Below are positions 7,540 through 17,029 of a stretch of DNA of 64,000 nt, piece after piece. The translations under genes and the position numbers were made by a program. The notes below the pieces were generated by a model. It was not told where the DNA came from. It did not search any database and was given only the letters and a program-made list of their open reading frames with translations. Source of the DNA: an uncultured Lachnospiraceae bacterium. Its GTDB lineage: Bacteria > Bacillota > Clostridia > Lachnospirales > Lachnospiraceae. The stretch's first letter is position 1. Each line of letters begins with the position of its first letter. The DNA lies in contig CAKRSV010000001.1 in NCBI GenBank assembly GCA_934401915.1, positions 310,001 to 374,000 of the forward strand, given 5' to 3'.

Positions 7540-9918
7540 ATGAACGAAAAAGTTTTACGCGTATTAGAATATACAAAGATCATCCACCAGCTCACGGAAA
7601 AGGCGACCTCCGAACCCGGAAAGGCTCTTGCCGCCTCGCTTGTTCCGATGACTGATCCGGAGCAGATCCAGACCGCACAGCAGGAGACTGCCGACGCATT
7701 GAGCCGTCTGTTCCGGCAGGGTTCCACCTCCTTTGGCGGCAATAAAGATCTGGGCTTTTGCATCAAATCCCTGGAGGTCGGCAGCGCTCTGTCTGTTTCC
7801 GAGCTTTTGCGGATCGCGGCCTTTCTGGAAAATGTCAACCGGATCAAGACCTACGGCCGCAGGGACCGGGACGATATTCCCGGCGATTCGCTGGACGTCT
7901 ATTTCGACGCTTTGGAGCCGTTGACGCCGCTTGCCGGGGAGATCCGGCGCTGCATCCTGTCCGAGGACGAGATCGCGGATGACGCCAGCCCGACGCTGAA
8001 GCACATCCGGCGCAGTATTTCTCTGACAAACGACCGGATCCACTCGCAGCTTAACTCCATGATCAACGGCTCGTACCGCACTTATCTGCAGGACGCTGTT
8101 GTCACTATGCGGAATAACCGCTACTGTATCCCCGTTAAGTCGGAATACAAGGGGCAGGTTCCCGGTATGGTGCACGACCAGTCTGCCTCCGGTTCGACCT
8201 TCTTTATCGAGCCGGCCGCCGTTGTCAGCATGAACAATGAGCTCAAGGAGCTTTCCATCAAGGAACAGGAAGAGATCGAAGCGATCCTTGCCGGGCTGAG
8301 CGCGCAGGCTGCCGCCCACACGGACGCCTTTTCTTCCAACCAGAAGGCGATGACCACGCTGGATTTTATCTTTGCAAAGGCGTCTCTCGCCATGGAACAG
8401 AACGCGACGATGCCCCTGTTCAATACCGAGCACAGGATCAATATCCGCCAGGGACGTCATCCTCTGCTGGATAAAAAGAAGGTTGTCCCCGTCAACATTC
8501 CGCTTGGCACGGACTTTGACCTTCTTATCATCACTGGACCAAACACGGGCGGAAAAACTGTCTCGCTCAAGACGGTGGGACTTTTGACGCTTATGGGGCA
8601 GGCTGGACTCCATATCCCGGCGCTGGATCGCTCCGAGCTTTCCATTTTCCGGGAGGTGTACGCCGACATCGGGGATGAGCAGAGCATCGAGCAGAGTCTC
8701 AGCACCTTTTCATCCCATATGACGTCCATCGTATCTATCTTGAAAGACGCAGACGAAGCTTCCCTTTGTCTGTTCGATGAGCTTGGAGCCGGTACGGATC
8801 CGACGGAGGGCGCTGCCCTCGCGATCGCCGTGCTCGATCATCTGCACGGAAGAGGGATCCGCACGATGGCGACCACCCATTACAGCGAGCTGAAGGTATA
8901 CGCTCTCTCCACGCCTTTTGTGGAAAATGCGTGCTGCGAGTTCAGCGTGGAAACGCTGCGCCCCACCTACCGTCTTTTGATCGGTATCCCGGGTAAGAGC
9001 AACGCCTTTGCCATCTCCTCCAAGCTCGGTCTGCCCGACTACATCATCGAGGACGCCAGACGGCATATCACCGAGGATAAAGAGAGCTTTGAGGATCTTC
9101 TCGCAGATCTCGAGAGCAGCCGGCTCACGATCGAAAAAGAGCGGCAGGAGATCGAATCCTACAAGAACGAGGTCAAGACGCTGAAAGAGCGCCTCGAATC
9201 CAAGCAGGAAAAGATCGACCAGTCGCGCGAACGGATTCTGCGCGAAGCCAACGAGCAGGCGCGGGAGATCCTGCAGGATGCCAAGGAAGTTGCCGATGAG
9301 ACGATCCGTACCTTCCAGAAGGCAGGCGCGTCCTCCTCTATCAAGGATCTGGAGAAGTCCCGGCAGAAGGTCCGCGACAAGATTTCCGAAAAGAATGATA
9401 AACTGGCACTGAAAAACGATAAAAAACAGACGCACAAGCTGCTCAAACCGAATCAGCTAAGACTCGGCGACAGCGTCAAGGTCGTCTCCATGGGACTCAA
9501 GGGAACCGTAAGCTCCCTTCCCGACAAGAGCGGCAGACTTTTTGTGCAATGCGGCATCATCCGCTCCCAGGTTTCCCTGGACGATCTGGTCCTGATCGAC
9601 GAGGAGACGGTGAGCACCGGAAAAATGCAGCGCACTTCGTCCGGTCGTCTGAAGATGTCCAAATCCTTCTCGGTTTCCCCGGAGATCAATCTGCTTGGGA
9701 AAACGGTGGATGAAGCTCTGTCCGAGCTGGACAAATATCTCGACGACGCCTATCTGGCACACCTGCCGAGCGTGCGCATTGTCCACGGCAAAGGCACCGG
9801 AGCGCTCCGCAGCGCCGTGCAGAATTACCTGCGCCGCAACAAGGTAGTCAAAAGCTACCGTCAGGGAGAATTCGGAGAAGGCGACGCCGGCGTCACCATC
9901 GCAGAATTTAAAGACTGA
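7540..9918 (+). CDS. mutS2: MutS2 family ATPase/endonuclease
   Basis: A 792-aa protein of normal MutS2 length. It has an N-terminal core and clamp region, the MutS ATPase with Walker A GPNTGGKT near residues 333-340, a DE Walker B (CLFDELGAGTDP), and the family TTHYSELKVYA segment. A long charged coiled coil follows (about 515-630), then a KOW-like segment and a C-terminal Smr nuclease domain (about 718-792) with VRIVHGKGTGALR. MutS2 suppresses recombination. In Bacillus it also acts on collided ribosomes (RqcU), so the physiological role here is open. GGAG precedes the ATG. It is the first gene of a plus-strand group with the two-component system and trmL, but a 66-bp gap with a hairpin at 9934-9953 lies before the regulator. 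Confidence 0.95.
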   Translation: MNEKVLRVLEYTKIIHQLTEKATSEPGKALAASLVPMTDPEQIQTAQQETADALSRLFRQGSTSFGGNKDLGFCIKSLEVGSALSVSELLRIAAFLENVNRIKTYGRRDRDDIPGDSLDVYFDALEPLTPLAGEIRRCILSEDEIADDASPTLKHIRRSISLTNDRIHSQLNSMINGSYRTYLQDAVVTMRNNRYCIPVKSEYKGQVPGMVHDQSASGSTFFIEPAAVVSMNNELKELSIKEQEEIEAILAGLSAQAAAHTDAFSSNQKAMTTLDFIFAKASLAMEQNATMPLFNTEHRINIRQGRHPLLDKKKVVPVNIPLGTDFDLLIITGPNTGGKTVSLKTVGLLTLMGQAGLHIPALDRSELSIFREVYADIGDEQSIEQSLSTFSSHMTSIVSILKDADEASLCLFDELGAGTDPTEGAALAIAVLDHLHGRGIRTMATTHYSELKVYALSTPFVENACCEFSVETLRPTYRLLIGIPGKSNAFAISSKLGLPDYIIEDARRHITEDKESFEDLLADLESSRLTIEKERQEIESYKNEVKTLKERLESKQEKIDQSRERILREANEQAREILQDAKEVADETIRTFQKAGASSSIKDLEKSRQKVRDKISEKNDKLALKNDKKQTHKLLKPNQLRLGDSVKVVSMGLKGTVSSLPDKSGRLFVQCGIIRSQVSLDDLVLIDEETVSTGKMQRTSSGRLKMSKSFSVSPEINLLGKTVDEALSELDKYLDDAYLAHLPSVRIVHGKGTGALRSAVQNYLRRNKVVKSYRQGEFGEGDAGVTIAEFKD

Positions 9919-9984
9919 TCCACGATACCTGTTCCGGGCTGCAAAACGCCCGGGATCATTCACTGTATAGAAAGGCGATAACCC

Positions 9985-10686
9985 ATGGTAAGCAAACAGA
10001 AAATCCTGATCGTCGATGACGACAATAATATTGCAGAGCTGATCTCTCTGTATCTGACCAAGGAATGTTTTGAGACGATGATCGTCAACGACGGAGAATC
10101 CGCCCTGACGGCTGTCGAGACATTTGAACCAAACCTGATGCTCTTAGACCTGATGCTTCCCGGCATCGACGGCTATCAGGTGTGCCGGGAGATCCGCACG
10201 CGCTCCACGCTTCCCATCATCATGCTTTCCGCAAAAGGCGAGGTCTTTGACAAGGTACTCGGCCTTGAGCTGGGCGCAGACGACTATATGGAGAAGCCCT
10301 TCGACTCCAAGGAGCTTGTCGCGCGTGTAAAGGCCGTCCTGAGACGCTACAAGCCTGCCGCTGCAGAACCCAAGGCGCCGGATGTTAAAAGTGTGGAATA
10401 CCCCGATCTGGTCATCAACCTGACCAACTACTCGGTAGTCTATATGGGAAAAAATATCGATATGCCCCCGAAGGAGCTGGAGCTTTTATATTTCCTTGCC
10501 TCCTCTCCGAATCACGTATTTACGCGTGAGCAGCTTCTGGATCAGATCTGGGGCTATGAGTACATCGGCGATACCCGGACGGTAGACGTCCATATCAAGC
10601 GTCTGCGCGAGAAGATCAACGACCATGAGCACTGGAAGATCGCGACCATCTGGGGGATCGGCTACAAATTTGAGGTTAAAAACTGA
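9985..10686 (+). CDS. OmpR-family response regulator
   Basis: A 233-aa regulator with a receiver domain (phospho-acceptor D55 in LLDLMLPG, acidic pair DDD at 11-13, K at the EKPFDSKEL position) and a C-terminal winged-helix DNA-binding domain ending DTRTVDVHIKRLREKI..IWGIGYKFEV. It is followed after 3 nt by its histidine kinase, so the two are co-translated. The architecture resembles ResD/PhoP/VicR-type regulators, but nothing in the sequence identifies the signal. It follows mutS2 by 66 bp. Confidence 0.93.
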   Translation: MVSKQKILIVDDDNNIAELISLYLTKECFETMIVNDGESALTAVETFEPNLMLLDLMLPGIDGYQVCREIRTRSTLPIIMLSAKGEVFDKVLGLELGADDYMEKPFDSKELVARVKAVLRRYKPAAAEPKAPDVKSVEYPDLVINLTNYSVVYMGKNIDMPPKELELLYFLASSPNHVFTREQLLDQIWGYEYIGDTRTVDVHIKRLREKINDHEHWKIATIWGIGYKFEVKN

Positions 10687-10689
10687 CGT

Positions 10690-12114
10690 ATGCGAAAAAC
10701 ACTTTATCTGAAACTTCTGCTCGCCTACCTGATCTTTGGTCTGTTCGGGTTTGTCGCGGTGGCTACCTTCGTCTCAAACATGACGATGGATCATCTGAAA
10801 AAAGAGAAGGCGGACTCCCTTTACCGGGAAGCCACGCTGATCGCCAACACCTACGCCTCCGACCTTTACAACAACGAGGCCACGCTGGAGTCCGTAAAAG
10901 ATCAGCTCGACGCGCTGGACACCTACATGAACGCGACTATCTGGATCATCAACCCTTCCGGGCGCATGATCCTGGATTCCTCTTCCCCGGTGGATGTCGA
11001 GACAGAGATCGTGGTGGAAAACTTTGATCCCACCGTGACCGCCGGCTCGTATTATACGGTCGGAGACTTCTTTGACACCTTCGATAAGGACGTTCTGAGC
11101 GTGTTCGCCCCGATCACCGCCGATTACCGCGTAAAGGGCTATGTCGTGATCCACTACGCGATGAGCAGCCTGGAAGCGGAGGCAAACAGCCTTCTCAATA
11201 TCTCTTACATCATGCTGGTGATCCTGTTTCTTCTGTCCCTGATCATCTTGATCTTCTTTACCGAGATCGTCTACATTCCTCTGCGCAAGATCACAGAGGC
11301 GACGGAACAGTACGCCAGTGGGAATATGCACTATGAGTTCAGCGTGGAAAGCGAGGACGAGATGGGTTATCTTGCCGCTTCCCTTTCCTATATGGCGAGC
11401 GAGATCGCAAGGTCGGAGGATGACCAGAAAAAGTTTGTCGCGAATGTCTCCCACGACTTCCGTTCTCCACTTACTTCGATCCGCGGCTATCTGGAAGCGA
11501 TGATCGACGGCACGATCCCTCCCGAGATGCACGAAAAATATCTCACGATCGTGCTGAACGAGACGGACCGGCTGACAAAGCTGACAAACAGTCTTCTCAC
11601 CCTGAACAACTTAAACACCAACGGCATGATGCTCAACAAGACGGATTTCGACATCAACCGCACCATCCGCAACGTGGCGGCCTCCTTCGAGGGAACCTGC
11701 CGCCAGAAAATGATCGCAATCGAGCTTGTCCTGACCGGCGATGAAATGTACGTTGTAGGTGACGTAGACAAGATCCAGCAAGTCCTCTACAATCTGCTGG
11801 ATAATGCGATCAAATTCAGCCATCACGATTCGGTCATCAAGATGGAAACGACGGAGAAGCGCAGCAAGATCTTTGTCAGCGTGAAGGACAGCGGGATCGG
11901 TATTCCCAAGGACGACCTGAAGCTGATCTGGGATCGGTTTTACAAATCGGATCTCTCCCGCGGAAAAGATAAGAAGGGTACCGGACTGGGTCTCTCCATC
12001 ACCAAGGAGATCATCCAGGCACACGGCGAACATATCAACGTCATCAGCACGGAGGGCGTCGGCACGGAGTTTATCTTCTCCCTCCCGAAATCTTCCATGG
12101 AGGACGACGACTGA
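10690..12114 (+). CDS. HAMP-containing sensor histidine kinase
   Basis: A 474-aa membrane kinase, partner of the preceding regulator. Membrane segment 1 is at about 7-29, an extracellular sensor of about 135 residues follows (30-165), and membrane segment 2 is at 171-192. Then come HAMP (about 193-245), the dimerisation helix with H255 in NVSHDFRSPLTSIRGYLEAM, the N-box LYNLLDNAIKF, and the ATP lid DSGIGIPKDD with GTGLGLSITKEI. It autophosphorylates H255 and passes the phosphate to D55 of the regulator. The ATG is 3 nt past the regulator stop. A partial PAS-like (Cache) character of the extracellular part is possible but not certain. Confidence 0.93.
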   Translation: MRKTLYLKLLLAYLIFGLFGFVAVATFVSNMTMDHLKKEKADSLYREATLIANTYASDLYNNEATLESVKDQLDALDTYMNATIWIINPSGRMILDSSSPVDVETEIVVENFDPTVTAGSYYTVGDFFDTFDKDVLSVFAPITADYRVKGYVVIHYAMSSLEAEANSLLNISYIMLVILFLLSLIILIFFTEIVYIPLRKITEATEQYASGNMHYEFSVESEDEMGYLAASLSYMASEIARSEDDQKKFVANVSHDFRSPLTSIRGYLEAMIDGTIPPEMHEKYLTIVLNETDRLTKLTNSLLTLNNLNTNGMMLNKTDFDINRTIRNVAASFEGTCRQKMIAIELVLTGDEMYVVGDVDKIQQVLYNLLDNAIKFSHHDSVIKMETTEKRSKIFVSVKDSGIGIPKDDLKLIWDRFYKSDLSRGKDKKGTGLGLSITKEIIQAHGEHINVISTEGVGTEFIFSLPKSSMEDDD

Positions 12115-12154
12115 GTTTACGGGCAATACAGCGAATTGGAAATGAGGTTTATCT

Positions 12155-12652
12155 ATGCACATCATATTACATCAGCCGGAAATTCCGGCAAACACCGGCA
12201 ATATCGGACGCACCTGCGTTGCAACGGGCACATCCCTGCACCTGATCGAGCCGCTTGGCTTCCGTCTCGATGAAAAATCGATCAAACGGGCGGGTATGGA
12301 TTACTGGGAGCATCTGGACATGACAAGATATATCAATTTTGCGGATTTTCAGGAAAAACATCCCTCCGCTAAGATCTGGATGGCCACCACAAAAGCAAAA
12401 CACGTCTATACAGACGTGTCCTTCGGACCGGATGACTTTATTATGTTTGGAAAGGAGAGCGGCGGGATCCCGGAGGAAATTCTGGTCGATCACGAAGAGA
12501 CCTGTATCCGTATCCCGATGCTTCCGGCGATCCGCTCTCTGAATCTTTCTAACTCTGTGGCGATCGTGCTCTACGAGGCGCTGCACCAGCAGGGTTTTGA
12601 CCAGATGCAGCTGGAAGGCGAACTTCACAGGCTGCACTGGAAAAATAATTAG
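12155..12652 (+). CDS. trmL: tRNA (cytidine(34)-2'-O)-methyltransferase TrmL
   Basis: A 165-aa SPOUT-class methyltransferase that modifies the wobble nucleotide of tRNA-Leu isoacceptors. The family signatures are clear: LHQPEIPANTGNIGRTC at the N-terminus, the MFGKESGGIPEE loop, and IPM..IRSLNLSNSVAIVLYEALHQ forming the knotted SAM site. Length equals the family norm. GAGGT lies 7 nt before the ATG. It ends 2 bp before the end of the convergent aminotransferase gene, leaving no room for a separate terminator. Confidence 0.94.
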   Translation: MHIILHQPEIPANTGNIGRTCVATGTSLHLIEPLGFRLDEKSIKRAGMDYWEHLDMTRYINFADFQEKHPSAKIWMATTKAKHVYTDVSFGPDDFIMFGKESGGIPEEILVDHEETCIRIPMLPAIRSLNLSNSVAIVLYEALHQQGFDQMQLEGELHRLHWKNN

Positions 12653-12653
12653 C

Positions 12654-13829
12654 TTATTTTTGCTGCTCTGCACGCAGCTTTTCTACGAAATCTTTTAAGC
12701 GGCCGATGGCTACCTTGAGATTGTCCAGCGAATATGCGTAGGAAATCCTGAGGAAGCCTTCCCCGCAGTCTCCGAAAGCCGTTCCCGGCACGACAGCCAC
12801 CTTTTCCTCCTGTAAGAAGCGGTTGGCAAACTCTTCACTCGTCATCCCAAATTCCTTGATGCACGGAAAGACATAGAACGCGCCAAATGGCTCAAAGCAG
12901 TCCAGGTTCATCTCCTTGAAGGCGTGCATCAGATACCGCCGTCTCTGGTTGTAGGCGGTGCGCATCTCGACTACGTCCTCTTCCCCGTTCCGAAGCGCCT
13001 CCACTGCGGCATACTGGCTGGTGGTCGGTCCGCACATGATCGCAAACTGATGGATCTTCGTCATCTGCTCGATGATCAGCTTCGGTCCGCAGGCATAGCC
13101 CAGACGCCATCCGGTCATCGCAAACGCCTTTGAAAAACCGTTGATGAGGATCGTTCTCTCCTGCATCCCCTCCAGCTCTACGATCGATACATGCTTGTCT
13201 GTGTATGTAAGCTCTGAATAGATCTCGTCAGAAATGACAAATATGTCATGTTCTATGATCACCTTGGCGATCGCTTCCAGATCCTTGCGCTCCATGATCG
13301 CTCCGGTCGGATTGTTCGGGAAAGGAAGGATCAGCACCTTCGTCTTGTCTGTGATCGCGTCCTCCAGCTCCTGCGCCGTCAGCCGGAACTCATTCTCCGC
13401 CTTCAGCTCAATGATGACCGGCACACCGCCTGCCAGCACTGCACACGGCTCATACGAAACATAACTGGGCTGCGGGATCAGTACCTCGTCCCCCGGGTTC
13501 AGCATCGCGCGCAGACCGATATCAATCGCCTCCGAACCGCCGACTGTCACCAGCACTTCTTTGACCGGGTCATAGCTGACGCCCTGTTTTCTTTTTAAAT
13601 AGCGGCTGATCTCCTTCCGGAGCTCCATCAGTCCCGCATTGGATGTGTAGAAGGTGCGTCCCTTTTCGAGGGAATAGATTCCCTCGTCGCGGATATGCCA
13701 GGGTGTGTCGAAATCCGGCTCTCCCACGCCGAGAGAGATAGCATCCTCCATCTCACTGACGATATCAAAGAACTTCCGGATCCCGGACGGCTTGATGTCA
13801 ACAACTTTATCTGCTAATGGATTTCTCAC
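12654..13829 (-). CDS. Class I/II PLP-dependent aminotransferase
   Basis: A 391-aa fold-type I aminotransferase. Signatures: GVGEPDFDTPWHI at the N-terminus, NPTGAIMERKDL, SDEIYSELTYTD, and the PLP-lysine segment INGFSKAFAMTGWRLGY (K near residue 230). This subgroup is usually annotated as an aspartate or aromatic aminotransferase; the substrate cannot be decided here. It starts with GTG overlapping the TGA of the upstream Lrp-type gene (GTGA), so the two are translationally coupled, and the Lrp protein is probably its regulator. Confidence 0.9.
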   Translation of the reverse strand: MRNPLADKVVDIKPSGIRKFFDIVSEMEDAISLGVGEPDFDTPWHIRDEGIYSLEKGRTFYTSNAGLMELRKEISRYLKRKQGVSYDPVKEVLVTVGGSEAIDIGLRAMLNPGDEVLIPQPSYVSYEPCAVLAGGVPVIIELKAENEFRLTAQELEDAITDKTKVLILPFPNNPTGAIMERKDLEAIAKVIIEHDIFVISDEIYSELTYTDKHVSIVELEGMQERTILINGFSKAFAMTGWRLGYACGPKLIIEQMTKIHQFAIMCGPTTSQYAAVEALRNGEEDVVEMRTAYNQRRRYLMHAFKEMNLDCFEPFGAFYVFPCIKEFGMTSEEFANRFLQEEKVAVVPGTAFGDCGEGFLRISYAYSLDNLKVAIGRLKDFVEKLRAEQQK

Positions 13830-14308
13830 GGTGTCACCTTCTCTCTGGTGTCCTCGTACTTCTTCGTCAGTACGGTTCCGTGGTCTTTGTATTTCTTCAA
13901 AATAAAATGAGTTGCCGTGCTGAGCACCGAATCGAGCGTGGACAGCTTATCGGAGACAAACCCTGAAATCTCCTTCAGCGACTTGCCCTCCAGCGTCACA
14001 AGCAGGTCAAATCCTCCGGAGATCAGATAAACGGACGTCACCTCCGGATACTTATAGATGCGCTCTGCTATGGTATCAAAACCCTGTCCTCTCTGCGGCG
14101 TCACGCGCACTTCGATCAGCGCGGAAACCTTCTCGATCGAGGTCTTTTCCCAGTCGATCATCGTGTGATATCCGCAGATGATCCCTTCCTCCTCGAGCGC
14201 AGCCAGCTCATTGACTACATCGATCTCCTCTACTCCTAATATGACCGCCAGCTCCTTCAGGTCAATACGACTGTTTCTCTCTACAATCGCAAGCAATTCT
14301 TCTCTCAT
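13826..14308 (-). CDS. Lrp/AsnC family transcriptional regulator
   Basis: A 160-aa protein with an N-terminal helix-turn-helix (about 10-55, RIDLKELAVILGVEEIDVVNELAALEEEGII split over the domain) and a C-terminal RAM/AsnC ligand-binding domain (VSALIEVRVTPQRG..TSVYLISGGFDLLVTLEGKSLKEI). Lrp-type proteins sense amino acids. The gene overlaps the aminotransferase start by 4 bp, so it likely controls amino-acid transamination in response to a substrate or product. The last 50 residues exceed the minimal family core, which is not unusual. Confidence 0.9.
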   Translation of the reverse strand: MREELLAIVERNSRIDLKELAVILGVEEIDVVNELAALEEEGIICGYHTMIDWEKTSIEKVSALIEVRVTPQRGQGFDTIAERIYKYPEVTSVYLISGGFDLLVTLEGKSLKEISGFVSDKLSTLDSVLSTATHFILKKYKDHGTVLTKKYEDTREKVTP

Positions 14309-14361
14309 TTTCTTATCCTCCTATCGCTATGCGCCGCAGAAGCCTTCCACACTTCCGAGCG

Positions 14362-15348
14362 CTATTTTTCTACGGCATAGATCTGATCCATCTTCGGCAT
14401 ATCCAGAAATCTCCGCTCCTCTTCATTGAAAAGGATCCGGTCATTTCCCGCCGTGGTTCTCCCGATGATGACCGCCGGGATCTGACTGCGCTGCAGTTCT
14501 CCCACCAGGCCGTTTCCGTCCTGCGTCACCATGATCAGACAGCCTCCCGACAGCAGTTCATACGGATTGATCCCAAAAAACTCACAGATCTCCACCGTCT
14601 CCTGCTTTACCGGAATCTTCTTTAAATCAATTTCCAGTCCAACGCCCGCGCCCGACGCCATTTCCCAGAGCGCGCCAAAAATGCCCCCTCTGGATACATC
14701 GTGCATCCCGCAAACGCCGGACTTAATGGCGGTGGCAGCCTCCGGTATCACAGACAGATACCTGTCAAAGTCTGCCGCTTCCTCCACCATGCGGACCGGA
14801 TATCTCGTACACAGCTCTTCCTTCCGCTCCCGCGCAAGCCGCGCTGTGCCTTCCAGTCCGATCCACTTGCTCACTACAATATCCTGATCTTCTTTTATCC
14901 CTTGCGGGTAACCCGCTCGTGCGGCCTCTTTCTTTCCGATCCCGGTCACCTGGACAAGCGGCTCCCGCACCACAGGACTGACCTCGGTATGTCCGCCGGC
15001 AATGGCTACGCCAAGGCTTTCGCATACCTCCTGCGCCTGCTTCATAATGCTTTGAAGCTCCTCCTCCATGGCGTCTGAGGGAAGAAGCACCGTCAGCATG
15101 ACTGCCACCGGCGACGCTCCCGCCACCGCCAGATTGTTGAGCGCCATCGGGATCGCATATCCAGCCACCCGGTCTGCGGACGCTGATACCGGCGTCGTGC
15201 AAAGCACCGTCTCCATCCCGTCTCCAAGCGCCAAAATGGCGCAGTCTTTCCCTATGCCTGCGCCACTTATCAATTCTTCTCTATCCGTGTTTATCTGTCT
15301 TAATACGGAGCGTTTCAATACATTCTCCGATATTTTTCCATCTCTCAT
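14362..15348 (-). CDS. AIR synthase-related (HypE/ThiL/PurM-like) protein
   Basis: A 328-aa protein of the PurM-like ATP-binding superfamily. An N-terminal AIRS domain contains GIGKDCAILALG and MALNNLAVAGASPVAVMLTVLLP, then AGGHTEVSP. The C-terminal domain has MHDVSRGGIFGALWEMA. The overall pattern is closest to HypE-like proteins, but the HypE C-terminal cysteine is absent: the protein ends LDMPKMDQIYAVEK. It is therefore not likely to be the hydrogenase maturation enzyme itself, and no hyp genes are nearby. Function unknown; it sits 53 bp upstream of the Lrp gene on the same strand. Confidence 0.8.
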   Translation of the reverse strand: MRDGKISENVLKRSVLRQINTDREELISGAGIGKDCAILALGDGMETVLCTTPVSASADRVAGYAIPMALNNLAVAGASPVAVMLTVLLPSDAMEEELQSIMKQAQEVCESLGVAIAGGHTEVSPVVREPLVQVTGIGKKEAARAGYPQGIKEDQDIVVSKWIGLEGTARLARERKEELCTRYPVRMVEEAADFDRYLSVIPEAATAIKSGVCGMHDVSRGGIFGALWEMASGAGVGLEIDLKKIPVKQETVEICEFFGINPYELLSGGCLIMVTQDGNGLVGELQRSQIPAVIIGRTTAGNDRILFNEEERRFLDMPKMDQIYAVEK

Positions 15349-15422
15349 ACGATTTTGTCAATCCCCATCCCAAAGCTGTCTCCACCTCTTGCTCCGGGTC
15401 GTCTCATCGGCTCTGTGCCGCA

Positions 15423-16967
15423 TTACTGCGGCTGTGCCGGATCGGCCTGTTGCTGCGCTGCCGGATCAGCCGGCTGTGGCTGCTGTGCCGCCGCTTCGGC
15501 TGCTGCCTGTGCCGCTGCTGCGTCGGCTGCCGCCTTGTAGGACGCTGCGACTGCCTTTACCTGATCGATACTGTTCGTCGCAACCGCCGCCATGATCGCC
15601 TCATACGCTGCCGGATCGGCTGTCGCCACACCAACGGTAGCGCTTCTCGGCGCTTTCATGTAGGTACTGCTGTTCACCTGTTCACGGCTGACCTCCACAC
15701 CGTTTTCCTTCACAACCTTCCAGAGCTGCGCCTTGTATCCGATATGGGCAGACTGCACCGAGCAGAATCCCACCGGCTGGGAGGCATCCGTGTAGATCAC
15801 CTCTGTATCGGGCACGGTCTGTTCCAGCACGACGCTCTCATAGGACACCTCGCGCCCCGGGTCTCTTGTCTCCACACCATAGATCGTAAACGTGATCTGC
15901 TTATCCGGCGTGGTAGTTCCCTCTATATAGATCGGGTAATCCGTATTGTTCTTAAATTTGAAGTCCTTACCGGAGGACTCAGCGATCGCTGCATCGGCAG
16001 AAGGATCTACGTAGGTTACGATCATCGAGTGGTTAAACCGCTCCGTCACCTCAAGCTCCGCTTTCAGCACCGCATTGTACAGCGTCGTAGACACCTGACA
16101 GATGCCGCCTCCAAGACTGTCCACAACCTGTCCGTTCAGATAGGAGCCTGCCATATAATATCCATTCGCCTGTGAAAAAGGAGACACCGTCTCATAGGCA
16201 GAAAACTCATCCCCGGGATACAGCAGTGTCCCATTGATCAGCCGGCAGCCATTTTCCACATTGGCGCTCCGTGAGGAACCGGATGTCGAATAGCTTGTGG
16301 AAAAGTTTCCCAGCACATCCTTCACCTTCTGCAGATCCTCTTCGCGCCCCTTGGGCTCTTCCACAACCGTCACAAGATCGAGCGTCGGATCTTCGCCGTT
16401 CCAGACCTGCGTCAGCCAGTCATACACCGAATTGACAGAGGCATCGACGTCGATCACGACACCCTTCTGACCTCCGACTACCTCGAAGCCATTCTCCGTC
16501 TTGGTCAAAGTCGCATCGATCGCATCCTGATTGTACTCTTCGGCGCGCTCTTCAATGATCGACCGGATCTTGCTCTTATCAAAATCAAAGGCTACCTTGT
16601 ATACCTTATTCGTATATTCGAGATCCTTCAGCTCTTTATAGCATTTCAGAATATCCCCGTCTTTTCCGAAGCTGCACGCCTCGTCCAGGATCTCCGGATT
16701 TCCCCATTTCAGACCAAGTTCTCCCGCCGTTGTAACGATCTGATCTCCCGACTCGATCGTCTCCGCATCCAGAATGATCTGCACATCCGCATGGGAATCC
16801 ACATAGGCTTGTATCTCTTTTTTTGCCTCGGAAACCGTCTTGCCGGACAGATTCATATCGTTCACATAGATACCTGCTTCTATCGTATCTTCCTGTGCAT
16901 TTACCGGCGCTACCCACAAAGCCGCTGCTGCCAGTGCAGCGGATACCAACATAGACCACTTTTTCAA
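15423..16967 (-). CDS. VanW family cell-envelope protein with PG-binding-4-like domain
   Basis: A secreted protein of about 514 aa. A signal peptide (KKWSMLVSAALAAAALWVAPVNA) is followed by a PG_binding_4-like region (about 30-215), a VanW domain (about 240-375, with the family signature YPGDEFSAYETVSPFSQANGY interrupted only by my window, and GGGICQVSTTLYNA), then a G5-like segment and an Ala/Gln/Pro-rich tail. VanW proteins occur in some vancomycin-resistance clusters but are widespread in clostridia with no known resistance role. I place the start at TTG 16967, which has GAGAGG 8 nt upstream; an ATG 17 codons earlier would add a non-hydrophobic stretch before the signal peptide. Confidence 0.83.
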   Translation of the reverse strand: MKKWSMLVSAALAAAALWVAPVNAQEDTIEAGIYVNDMNLSGKTVSEAKKEIQAYVDSHADVQIILDAETIESGDQIVTTAGELGLKWGNPEILDEACSFGKDGDILKCYKELKDLEYTNKVYKVAFDFDKSKIRSIIEERAEEYNQDAIDATLTKTENGFEVVGGQKGVVIDVDASVNSVYDWLTQVWNGEDPTLDLVTVVEEPKGREEDLQKVKDVLGNFSTSYSTSGSSRSANVENGCRLINGTLLYPGDEFSAYETVSPFSQANGYYMAGSYLNGQVVDSLGGGICQVSTTLYNAVLKAELEVTERFNHSMIVTYVDPSADAAIAESSGKDFKFKNNTDYPIYIEGTTTPDKQITFTIYGVETRDPGREVSYESVVLEQTVPDTEVIYTDASQPVGFCSVQSAHIGYKAQLWKVVKENGVEVSREQVNSSTYMKAPRSATVGVATADPAAYEAIMAAVATNSIDQVKAVAASYKAAADAAAAQAAAEAAAQQPQPADPAAQQQADPAQPQ

Positions 16968-16988
16968 AATGACACCTCTCCTCGCTGT

Positions 16989-17007
16989 AATTGCCCAACT
17001 GGCAATT
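16989..17007. promoter_or_regulatory. Inverted repeat upstream of VanW gene
   Basis: AATTGCC-caact-GGCAATT, a perfect 7-bp inverted repeat with 5-nt loop, 21 bp before the proposed TTG start and its ribosome site. It could be an operator or a short RNA hairpin; there is no U-run, so a terminator is unlikely. Confidence 0.45.
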
Positions 17008-17029
17008 CTATGGTACACTGAAATACAAG

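Noticed and set aside
9934..9953. CCGGGC/GCCCGG hairpin between mutS2 and the response regulator as a terminator
   Set aside because: The stem is perfect but no T-run follows on the plus strand, and the downstream genes would otherwise lack an obvious promoter. It may be an mRNA structure.
14362..15348. Hydrogenase maturation protein HypE
   Set aside because: The fold matches, but the C-terminal Cys needed by HypE is missing and no other hyp genes are near.
15423..16967. Vancomycin resistance cluster based on the VanW gene and the VanZ-like gene at 37719
   Set aside because: No vanHAX-type ligase or dehydrogenase genes are present, and the two genes are 20 kb apart. VanW and VanZ homologues are common in clostridia without resistance.
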